58,506 nucleotides of DNA, from positions 1 to 58,506 of the forward strand of contig CAYQZD010000008.1 in NCBI GenBank assembly GCA_964421875.1, given 5' to 3'. Positions 44,826 to 53,218 of this stretch are shown in pieces. Position 1 is the stretch's first letter, and the number at the start of each line of letters is the position of its first letter. The position numbers and the translations under genes were made by a program. The notes below the pieces were generated by a model. It saw nothing but the letters and a program-made list of their open reading frames with translations, was not told the DNA's origin and ran no database searches. Origin of the DNA: CAYQZD01 sp964421875 (lineage in GTDB: Bacteria > Electryoneota > Tariuqbacteria > Tariuqbacterales > Tariuqbacteraceae).

Positions 44826-46682
44826 TCACTTTAAGAGCAGTAATTTCCGCGTATTTATAGTCCCCCCCACCTTCAGCCTGACGAAATACACCCCGCTTGT
44901 TATCCCCGAAGCGTCCCATTCGACTTGATGCGTCCCTGCGGGGTAGAAGCCTTCAGCTAACACTGCAATTTCCCGTCCATTGATGTCATAGATGGCGAGT
45001 CTTATATTTCTTGCAGCTTGCAGCTTGTAGCTGAGAGCTGTCTTTGCGTTGAAGGGATTGGGAGATGAATTAAGAATTGAGAATTGAGAATTAAGAATTG
45101 TGGATTGTGATTCATCATCGAACCAGCCGTGGCAGGACCAGCCGAGTTTGCGTTTGGGTACGGCCTCGCCGGGGAGCTTGGTTAGGGGGAAGCTGCTTTC
45201 CTCCCATATTATGTCGGGGTATTCTCCAATATAACCGATGTAACGGTATTCCCCCGCCGGAGCCATAGCGGGAACCGATTGATTAATGTTTCTGGTCAAT
45301 CTACCGTTTGGCGCTAATGACAATCCCGCCGGACCAAGCAAAGGACCGACTAACCTTCCCGCAGGTAAAGCCGCCTCAATCCAAACCTCTATAGAAACCA
45401 TATAGGATTCATTGCTGATTAATGATACTTCAAATTGAAATGTCCCTCCGACTGAAGGAATCTGCACCGGAGTGGTGGAAGGAGTCAGCGTAAGGGTGAC
45501 CTGCGGAACCGCATCACTTTCCAGGCGGATTAAATACACATCCCCTCGATTCATCCCATATACGCCGGAGATGACGTAGCCTTCATCCGCAGTTTGCTGA
45601 ACGCAATAACCATAGTCCAAGTTTACGCTGCCGAAATGCTTGGTCCAGACCGAATCGCCGTTGGCATCGACTTTGGACACACATAGCTGGCAATTGATAC
45701 CTCCGTATCGATCGTTGTATCCGGTGAAAACGAAACCGCCGTCAAGTGTGGTGCAAACGGAACTCGCCCAGTCCCTATGAATATCACCATATTCGCGAGT
45801 CCAGAGGACGTCCCCCTGGTAATTTGTCCTGATAAGTAATATGTCGGGTGGAATGGTTATTGTAAAATTATTAAACTCAGTCTGGCCGGCTATAATGTAA
45901 CCCTCCCCCGGAATTTCGCAAACGCTGTTTCCTCTTTCATGGGCGTTAAAATCGTAATCGCGTCTCCAGAGCAATTGACCATCAGCGCTCAGTTTTACTA
46001 AGAAACAGTCAACTTCAATAATTAAATCTGAAATCGAAATCCCGGTCATTATATACCCCCCGTCAAGCGTCTGCCGGATGCATTTAACGTATTCAATTTT
46101 CTCTTCATCTTCTAAATGGAAAGTCCAAAGCGCTTCGCCGGCGCTGTCCACCTTGACAGCATATATATCACGGGTATGATTGGTATCGGGATTGGTTTCA
46201 CCCGCCAATATACAACCTCCGTCTGAGGTTATATCCATAGAATGGGCCCGTTCACAGTACTGAGTGCCGTAGGTTCTGGTCCAGAGTGTATCGCCCTGGG
46301 CGTCGGTTCTGATAAGATAGATATCATTACCGCCGTGACCGAAGGAATAGGTGTAACCGCCCACGTAATAACCTCCGTCGGGAGTTTCCCGCACATCGAA
46401 GGCTCTTTCATCACCGGCGCCGCCGTATCTTCGAGTCCACTGTGTATCGCCGCTGGCGTTGAATTTTAGAAGGTAGAAATCGGCAAGGTCAATGGTTATA
46501 CTGCCGGTGCCGTACATCCCAGCTACGATGAAACCGCCGTCGGAAGTCTGCCTAACGCTGTAACCCCGGTCGCGGAGGGCATCGCCGATTGTCCTGGTCC
46601 ACAGGGTATCGGGAGCCGACTGAGCGCATACTATACTTGTGAACAAAAGTAATGGAAGCAAGCGCTTGATGATTTTAAACAT
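44826..46682 (-). CDS. Secreted WTRxYG-repeat propeller with T9SS sorting domain (A')
   Basis: 618 residues. Near-duplicate of the 39074-40927 protein over its whole length: signal peptide (FTSIVCAQ), seven DGGY/WTR propeller repeats, the pre-sorting module (about 405-525, EVWIEAALPAG, GWSCHGWFDDE), hinge, sorting domain (SSPNPFNAK to KLLLLK). The hinge differs, however: it carries a six-unit gaattga-type heptad array rather than the ctgaatc array of A. The propeller and the hinge/tail therefore have separate histories. AGAG precedes the ATG. Confidence 0.92.
   Translation of the reverse strand: MFKIIKRLLPLLLFTSIVCAQSAPDTLWTRTIGDALRDRGYSVRQTSDGGFIVAGMYGTGSITIDLADFYLLKFNASGDTQWTRRYGGAGDERAFDVRETPDGGYYVGGYTYSFGHGGNDIYLIRTDAQGDTLWTRTYGTQYCERAHSMDITSDGGCILAGETNPDTNHTRDIYAVKVDSAGEALWTFHLEDEEKIEYVKCIRQTLDGGYIMTGISISDLIIEVDCFLVKLSADGQLLWRRDYDFNAHERGNSVCEIPGEGYIIAGQTEFNNFTITIPPDILLIRTNYQGDVLWTREYGDIHRDWASSVCTTLDGGFVFTGYNDRYGGINCQLCVSKVDANGDSVWTKHFGSVNLDYGYCVQQTADEGYVISGVYGMNRGDVYLIRLESDAVPQVTLTLTPSTTPVQIPSVGGTFQFEVSLISNESYMVSIEVWIEAALPAGRLVGPLLGPAGLSLAPNGRLTRNINQSVPAMAPAGEYRYIGYIGEYPDIIWEESSFPLTKLPGEAVPKRKLGWSCHGWFDDESQSTILNSQFSILNSSPNPFNAKTALSYKLQAARNIRLAIYDINGREIAVLAEGFYPAGTHQVEWDASGITSGVYFVRLKVGGTINTRKLLLLK
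45067..45108. repeat. Heptad array in cargo hinge (6 units)
   Basis: Units gaattaa, gaattga, gaattga, gaattaa, gaattgt, ggattgt, encoding an ILNSQFSILNSS hinge before PNPFN. Confidence 0.95.
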
Positions 46683-46721
46683 TTGAAGACTCTAAAATTA
46701 TTTAAGTTACAACATAATGTA

Positions 46722-48596
46722 TCACTTTAAGAGAAGCAATTTCCGCGTCTGCGCCACTTTCCCGGCTTCCAGCCTCGCAAAATACATTCCGCTCGCCAGT
46801 TCAGCGCCGTTAAAAAGCATCGAATGATGCCCGGCGGGATAGAATCCTTGGGCGAGGAGGGCTATTTCCCTGCCCTGAATATCGTAAACCGCTAATTGGA
46901 CATACCCTTCCCGCGGGAGTGTGAAAGAGACCAGCGAACGCTGGTTGAAGGGGTTGGGGGAGGAATTGAGAATTATTAATTGAGAATTGAGAATTGAGAA
47001 TTCATCCTCGGCGTCCCAGCCGCAGCAAGTCCAGCCCTGATTTTGAATAGGCGGAGATTCTCCGGCGAGTTTGGTGAAATCGAATCGGTCTTCATGTATC
47101 ACCGAATCGGGGTGAATTCCAATTTTTCCAATATAAGTGTAATATCCGTATGGAGCGTAACCGGGAACGAACTGGGTCAAGCGGCGAGTAATAACGACAT
47201 TCGCGGGAACGTTCAGACTCCGGCGTATAAACAGCGGACCTGCAACGCCGCTGCCGGGGAGGAGGGTTTCGCTCCAGACGTCGAGGATAAAGCTCCGGGA
47301 TAACCGGTTCACCAATTCGACATCGAAATCAAAGCTTCCCCCGCCGGCGGGAATCAGTATCGGCGGATTATGGGGATGAAGGGCTATAGATAGAGCCGGG
47401 GGCGCAGCGGGGAGGCGGTAATGATATCCCATATCGACCACCCCTTGGTCTTGAAGGCCATCAGTTCTGGTAGTACCAATTATAACGGGGGATGCGGGAT
47501 TTCCGGCATCCACGCAGGGGCTGGTGACCGGTTGTCCGCTGGCAGTCTGGGACAGGTAGTAATCGCCCAGGGGACAGGCAGCGAACAGAGGCTCCGCGGC
47601 GATATTCCCCATCCCTTGCCAGCCGCCCTGAATGCAGCTATAGGCGCAGGAAAATGTACTACTATCATCTAATCCGACTTGACTACCTGCGGTAGCAGTG
47701 TTTCCCCAAACGATGTTATTAGCTCCGGTCAGTTCGGAATCATAGGTTGAACTGATTCCACCGCCTAATTCAGTCGAATTCCCGACAACAGTGCAATTTG
47801 TAATCGTCGGCTGGCACCAATAGGCGCAGCCAATCCCCCCGCCATTGTCGGAAGCGGAATTACCATAAAGAAGACAATTCTTGATGGTGGGGCTGGAATT
47901 GTTCCAGCATTTTATCCCGCCGCCGAACATAGCTGTATTTCCCGTGAAAATACAGTTTTCGATAATTGAGGTACTCCCATGGAAACAGCAAACCCCGCCG
48001 CCGTTTTCACCGGCGGAATTGCCGTTGAAGATACAATTGAGGATAGTCGGACTGGTAACGGTACAGTATATCCCTCCCCCATAATAAGATGAATTCCCGT
48101 TGAAAACGCAGTCTTTGATAACGGGATTTGACTGAGTATTGCACCAGATTGCGCCGCCGTGTTCATCGGCGGAATTGCCATTGAAGACACAGTTTTCAAT
48201 AGTGGGGCTGGAACCGTTCGCGCATTGAATCCCGGCGCCGCCGCCCTCTGGCCAACCATATCCCAAGTAGCCGTTAACAATTTTGAATCCTGAAAGGAGG
48301 GATGCCAAACTTTCACCCGAGTGAAAATAAAAACCCCTCCCGAAATTTTCCAAATCGATGACGCAGCTATCCGGCCCGTTCTCGGAAATCAAGACTATCG
48401 CTCGACCGCTAAAATCCAGATTTTTATTGCCTTCACCAGTATAAGTTCCGTCCGCCACCAGCACCGTATCGCCATTCACCGAAGCGTTGATTCCCGCCTG
48501 GATGGTGGAGTACTGGGAAGGGACGCGGAGGAGCCGCGCTTCACCGATTTGAACTAAAGCTATGAGAATAGCGGCTGTAGCTAGTATTTTATTCAC
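46722..48596 (-). CDS. Secreted beta-helix protein with T9SS sorting domain
   Basis: 624 residues from a GTG at 48594-48596 with GGAGG five bases upstream. Signal peptide ends GEARLLRV. Right-handed beta-helix at about 22-390, opening with VPSQYSTIQAGINAS and containing about eight regular coils of the type NCVFNGNSA / GGGIYC. The pre-sorting module is at about 400-525 (DVWSETLLPGS, GWTCCGWDAED), then a heptad hinge and a sorting domain with an LPREGYVQLAVYD core (no heptads in the core). Paralogue of 35521-37545 over the first 100 residues, where the two are very alike. Surface or released protein; ligand unknown. Confidence 0.93.
   Translation of the reverse strand: MNKILATAAILIALVQIGEARLLRVPSQYSTIQAGINASVNGDTVLVADGTYTGEGNKNLDFSGRAIVLISENGPDSCVIDLENFGRGFYFHSGESLASLLSGFKIVNGYLGYGWPEGGGAGIQCANGSSPTIENCVFNGNSADEHGGAIWCNTQSNPVIKDCVFNGNSSYYGGGIYCTVTSPTILNCIFNGNSAGENGGGVCCFHGSTSIIENCIFTGNTAMFGGGIKCWNNSSPTIKNCLLYGNSASDNGGGIGCAYWCQPTITNCTVVGNSTELGGGISSTYDSELTGANNIVWGNTATAGSQVGLDDSSTFSCAYSCIQGGWQGMGNIAAEPLFAACPLGDYYLSQTASGQPVTSPCVDAGNPASPVIIGTTRTDGLQDQGVVDMGYHYRLPAAPPALSIALHPHNPPILIPAGGGSFDFDVELVNRLSRSFILDVWSETLLPGSGVAGPLFIRRSLNVPANVVITRRLTQFVPGYAPYGYYTYIGKIGIHPDSVIHEDRFDFTKLAGESPPIQNQGWTCCGWDAEDEFSILNSQLIILNSSPNPFNQRSLVSFTLPREGYVQLAVYDIQGREIALLAQGFYPAGHHSMLFNGAELASGMYFARLEAGKVAQTRKLLLLK
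46963..46997. repeat. Heptad array in cargo hinge (about 5 units)
   Basis: Units gaattga, gaattat, taattga, gaattga, gaattga; the next seven bases, gaattca, continue the period. Encodes an ILNSQLIILNSS hinge. Confidence 0.93.
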
Positions 48597-48628
48597 AATC
48601 GCCTCCGATATATGATGTAACTAATGTA

Positions 48629-51552
48629 TTACTTTAAGAGCAGTAATTTCTGCGTATGTAAGGTCCCCCCCGCCTCCAGGCGCGCGAAATACACCCCGCT
48701 CGCCACCTTCGACCCATCCCAAACCGCCCGATGCGTCCCGGCGGGATAACATCCCTCCGCCAACCGCGCCACTTCGCGTCCCGTAACATCGAACAACGAC
48801 AGCTTGATTTGACTTGCAGCTTGAAGCTTGAAGCTGATAAACGAGGAGACATTGAAGGGGTTCGGGGAGATGGTTAGACTTGCGATTTCTGATTTTTGAT
48901 TTTCAATTTGCGTTTTTTCATCCCCGAACCAGCCGTTGACAGCCCAGCACCGGTTTTGAGCGGGCAGGGAATCAAATATAATCTTACAGAAGGAAAAACT
49001 GTCGTAATTAAAGATGAGGTCGGGATAGGCGCCTATATAGCACATATAGGTGTAAGTGCCCCGGGGCGCGTTTCCGGGAACGTTCTGAACGATTTCCCTG
49101 ATGATAGCGGCATTCGGGGGGATAAGCAGACTTCTGCGCAGTATTAGAGGACCGTATGTGCTATCATTCGGAAGCACAACTTCCGACCAAGCGTCGAAAT
49201 TCGCCGCCGAGTTGTCAATATTCTCGACCAATGCGGAGAAGGTAAACTCCCCGCCCGCGGCAGGGATTGCAACGGGATAGTTATGAAGAGTCGCGGTGAT
49301 TGCCAGCGGAATCAGTTGGTGCATTGCAAAGATGTTGATTTGGTCCGGAAATCCCTGCCTCAATGCGATAATCGATGAATACCCCGGATTCCAATCCCGG
49401 ATATAGTCGCATCCGCCGGGGAGACTTCCCGCAGAATAATAAGGCGCTATATTCACTCGCACACCGGTGAAGGTTCCGGTGACAGGGTCGAGTTGCACCA
49501 TTTCAGACGCTGCTAACCAGAGCCAGGGACCGGCAGGGTCGTCATAGTCGAAGGCAAGACCGTAAGGACGGTCGTTGGGAGGCGGAGAACCTAAAATACG
49601 AAGTAGGGTACCTCCCACTCCAATTTCAAAGATATAATCCAAGTTAGAACAGTAGAAACTGCCCTGACCGTTGTTGCCGATGGGGTCGTAGGCTATTGCG
49701 CGGATGTACTGCATTCCTCCGGGATTAGGCATTGTGCCCAGATTATTCGCAGGCTGCGAGGGAAGCGGTGCGGGGTCGTACTTGGTTATGCCCCCATCCC
49801 AGCATCCGTAGATATAGGTTCCATCGGAAGTCATATCCCGCATTCCCCAGGCCGAGGTTGAACCGGTGGGAAAATGAGTCATCAATTGAGTCCCTTCTGC
49901 GTTGATGATGTACATCATATTAGGATTGGGAGCGATACTCCTTCCTGAAACCCAGATATAACTGCCGTCATAGGTGACGCCAAGGCATCCGTTATCTCCG
50001 GTGAGCGTTTCGACATTTCTCTGGAGATTAGAATAGGGCTGCCACATTGTATCTGTCGGAGCGGGCGGGGAATCGTTATCATCGAACCAGCCAGTAACCG
50101 TCCAATTATTATGAACTTCGTCATCTCCTTGTTCCCTCAATTTGATAAAGCGAAATCGGTCGGATGAGATTACCGAATCGGGATAAACGCCAGCTTTAAT
50201 TACATAGGAATAAATCCCCGGCGGAGCGCTGCCCGGCAAGGATTGTGTAAATCGGCGGACGACGGTATCCCCGGCGGCTACCATCATTCCCTCCCGCAAA
50301 ATCAAGGGACTACGCGCCGCGCCGCGGGGAAGAATCACTTCCGACCAGACATCAAGAGTATAATTCACTGGAGTGGGATTCGCCGCCTGAGTGGAAAATG
50401 AAAAATTCCCGCCTCCCGCAGGAATAGCGATGGGAGAATTAATCGGGGTAAGAGTAATCAGAAGATTCCCTCCGGTCTCATCCGCGCCGATGGTGGGAGT
50501 AACCGGGTGCCGGGTTTCGCCGTCGTAATCGACGGAGACTGCCGATAAAGGAGCGCCCGCCCCTACCAAAGGCGAATTACTATGGATATGAAGGTCGAAG
50601 GAATCTGTCGCAGTACTGAAATAAAGCGGATCGACGCTGATGCTGTGAAAATCGCAGCGGGTAGCCTTAAACCAGGACTGAATCGTATTATAGTCCCCGT
50701 CAAGGTACGCTATAATCCCATTGGGAGTATAAAAATTATTATAGTCGGAAAAGAAAGAGTATTCAAAGCGCGGTGATTCGGCCCTATTCCCGCATTATAT
50801 ATATTATTGTTTTTTATCACCGTATCAATCGGCCTGTGCAGATATATTCCGTTACTGTTAGCGCCGAATGTTCCGGGCATATAGACGGAATTATAGAGTA
50901 TTTTCGTACTGTCTCCCCGAGAATCTCGTATGCAGCAGGCATGTTGATTGTAAACCAAGTTGTTGACAATCACGGCCCTTTTGGTGCAGAGCAGGCTAAT
51001 TCCATAGTAATTACCTTCCACTTCATTTCCTATTACTCTATGGTCGGCACCGTATTGAAGCCAAATGGCTCCTTCATGAAGTATTCTCTGACTGTTGTCG
51101 TGGATGTAATTGCCCTCAATGACGCATCTTCCGGTGGCAGAAGTAAAATCAAAAAAGCGGATTCCGGAACTCGAGCAATTGGCGATTTCCATATTCCTGA
51201 TGGTTACATTGGCAACATTAGCAATAAAGAAACCGTCTGCGTACTCAGAAGTATCGGTCACTACAGGAGATTCCCCCGGAGCGGCTTGAATCACCAGAGG
51301 ATAGCCCGCGTTCATACCGGGAATAGAATTTGAAATATCCACCTGCCCGTAATAAACGCCGGTATAAACATTGAAAGTCAGCGCCCCGCCAATACCCCGG
51401 TAGGTGAGGGTATCGACTGCGGCGATTATGGTGGGAAAATGATTCTGACCGCCATTTATGTCGTAACTGCCGGACATCGGCTGACCGAATACGCCGGTTG
51501 CGAAAACTATAGCAGAAAAAAACACCAACGGCAGTGAAATATACCTGAACAT
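48629..51552 (-). pseudogene. Beta-helix/propeller T9SS cargo gene with a frameshift
   Basis: Part 1 (51552 to about 50775): signal peptide (TGVFGQ), entry motif SGSYDINGGQNHFPTI and a beta-helix. The frame is then lost at about 50715-50775 and runs into a stop at 50710. Part 2 continues in another frame with FFSDYNNFYTPNG, HIHSNSPLVGAGAPL and on to the end. A one-base deletion explains the break. Beyond the break come pre-sorting module 1 (DVWSEVILPRG), a propeller-like region with VETLTGDNG and WVSGRS, pre-sorting module 2 (DAWSEVVLPND), a hinge with about three gatttct-like heptads, and the sorting domain (ISPNPFNVS to KLLLLK). Repaired length is about 974 residues. It resembles the gene at 55430 but with modules in another order. 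GGAGGAG precedes the ATG of part 1. Without repair, part 1 alone would be secreted untagged. Confidence 0.87.
48884..48904. repeat. Heptad array in cargo hinge (3 units)
   Basis: Units gatttct, gattttt, gattttc, with a degenerate fourth (aatttgc), in the hinge before ISPNPFN of the 48629-51552 gene. Confidence 0.8.
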
Positions 51553-51586
51553 AATCTCCTCCGATTGACTTTATTATGTGATGTTC

Positions 51587-53191
51587 TCACTTCATCAGAA
51601 GCAGTTTCGTTGTTATTGCTTCACCTCTCACCTCCAACCGCGCGAAATACACCCCGCTCGCCACCTCTGACGCGTCCCATTCGACCTGATGCGTTCCGGT
51701 GGGATAAAATCCCTCCGCCAGCAACGCCATTTCCCGTCCCATAATGTCGTATATCATTAGCTTCACATTGCTTGCAGCTTGAAGCTTGAAGCTGAGAGCT
51801 GTTTCAGAGTTGAAGGGGTTGGGATAATTCCTTAACAAGGTACAATCTCGCGGAGGTTCAAATGGAATGCGAGGCGCAACCTCGACCCACACCGCGCTTC
51901 CCGGTCCGCCGAAAGCGCCTATATCGCTGAACCGCGTCCCCATTGCCGGGTAAAGAGCGTGTCCTGGATTCCAGGGGTCTTCAGGTTCGAAATAGGCGCG
52001 GCTCGGATCGCCGGCGTCAATGCAGGGCGAGCCGGGGGTAAGGTGATAGGCGGAATCTCCGGTGGTCGAATGAAACGCCGGGTCGAGGTATATATTGAAA
52101 TACGCGTCGCAGGAATCGCCGTTGGCGTTAATGATTGAAACCTGACCCAATCCATTAGGAATACTGTCGCCGATAAAATTGACATTTAGGTTATTAAAGA
52201 AATTACAGTAACTTATGTAACTGGTTGAAACTTCAAGAAATTCTATACAAGCATTTCCTGTATTACTGAAAAAAACGGTGTTCTTAACAACTCCACAATT
52301 GACTAAGTCCATACAAATGCCGCTCCCGGACAACGCATAATTCTCAGCTATAACGCAATTGACTACTCCAATCTCGTTTTCCCCTAAACCATATTCGCCT
52401 GTGCAGTAAATTCCGCCCCCCCTATTGGCGTGATTGCCTTTAATTATACTTTTCAATATCTTTGAACCGGGATAATCATAAGGAAATATACATATACCTC
52501 CTCCTATCCCAGACGCGCAGTTTTCGATAATTAAACATTCTTCGATAATAGCCCGACCATCGCCGGCGATACCGACACCTCCGCCGCTAAAGGAGGAATT
52601 ACAGCTAATAGTGCATTGTTTCACTGTTATGTAAGAATAATCGCAGAAAATCCCGCCTCCTCCGGTCATTTCATGAAAACCACAATCGAAATTATTCCTT
52701 ATCAGACACCGTTCAATTATTGCATTTGATTCGAAACATGAAATCCCGCCGCCTCCGATTCTACTCGTTCCAAAACAATAATTAGATGAAATATAACAAT
52801 CGGAAATTATCGGACTACTTCTGAGGCAGGAAATTCCGCTTGAACTGCTTTTTGAAATGCGGCAATATTTTAAAATACAGGAATCGCTGGTTGTGTTGTC
52901 GAAATCGATTCCTCTCCAGTTTTCGTAACTATAATATGAGCCGAAACAGATAGGATCCTGTTGAGTACCCACAGCGGAGAGGTGGCCGCTGATAGTGAAT
53001 TGACAATCATTGTAGAACCACAAAATCGTTCCTGGCGCTATTGTCAAGGAATCCTCCGGCTGAACAGAAATATCGCCGATGACCGTATAATTTCCGGGCC
53101 CCAAGGTTCCACTAAGCGGTCCGGAAAGCTGCGCTGAGACGCTGAAGTTTATAGCAACGACTAAAGCTAAACAAATAAATGGTTTTCTCAT
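51587..53191 (-). CDS. Secreted beta-helix protein with T9SS sorting domain
   Basis: 534 residues. Signal peptide about 1-20 (NFSVSAQ), entry motif LSGPLSGTLGPGNY, then a right-handed beta-helix at about 40-340 with several cysteine-containing coils (NCVIAEN, GGGIYC). It ends with NGDSCDAYFNIY and a SPCIDAGDPS segment. There is no pre-sorting module or hinge array; a short RDCTLLRNYPNPFN link leads directly to the sorting domain (to KLLLMK), whose core does carry heptad-periodic DNA. AAAGGAGG precedes the ATG. Shares its first 40 residues with 53219-55396. Role at the surface unknown. Confidence 0.93.
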   Translation of the reverse strand: MRKPFICLALVVAINFSVSAQLSGPLSGTLGPGNYTVIGDISVQPEDSLTIAPGTILWFYNDCQFTISGHLSAVGTQQDPICFGSYYSYENWRGIDFDNTTSDSCILKYCRISKSSSSGISCLRSSPIISDCYISSNYCFGTSRIGGGGISCFESNAIIERCLIRNNFDCGFHEMTGGGGIFCDYSYITVKQCTISCNSSFSGGGVGIAGDGRAIIEECLIIENCASGIGGGICIFPYDYPGSKILKSIIKGNHANRGGGIYCTGEYGLGENEIGVVNCVIAENYALSGSGICMDLVNCGVVKNTVFFSNTGNACIEFLEVSTSYISYCNFFNNLNVNFIGDSIPNGLGQVSIINANGDSCDAYFNIYLDPAFHSTTGDSAYHLTPGSPCIDAGDPSRAYFEPEDPWNPGHALYPAMGTRFSDIGAFGGPGSAVWVEVAPRIPFEPPRDCTLLRNYPNPFNSETALSFKLQAASNVKLMIYDIMGREMALLAEGFYPTGTHQVEWDASEVASGVYFARLEVRGEAITTKLLLMK

Positions 53192-53218
53192 TATTCAACC
53201 TCCTTTTCCGAAAAATGA

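Noticed and set aside
50571..50776. Small plus-strand gene antisense to the frameshift area
   Set aside because: The minus-strand codons across this stretch match the paralogue at 55430, so the coding strand is minus.
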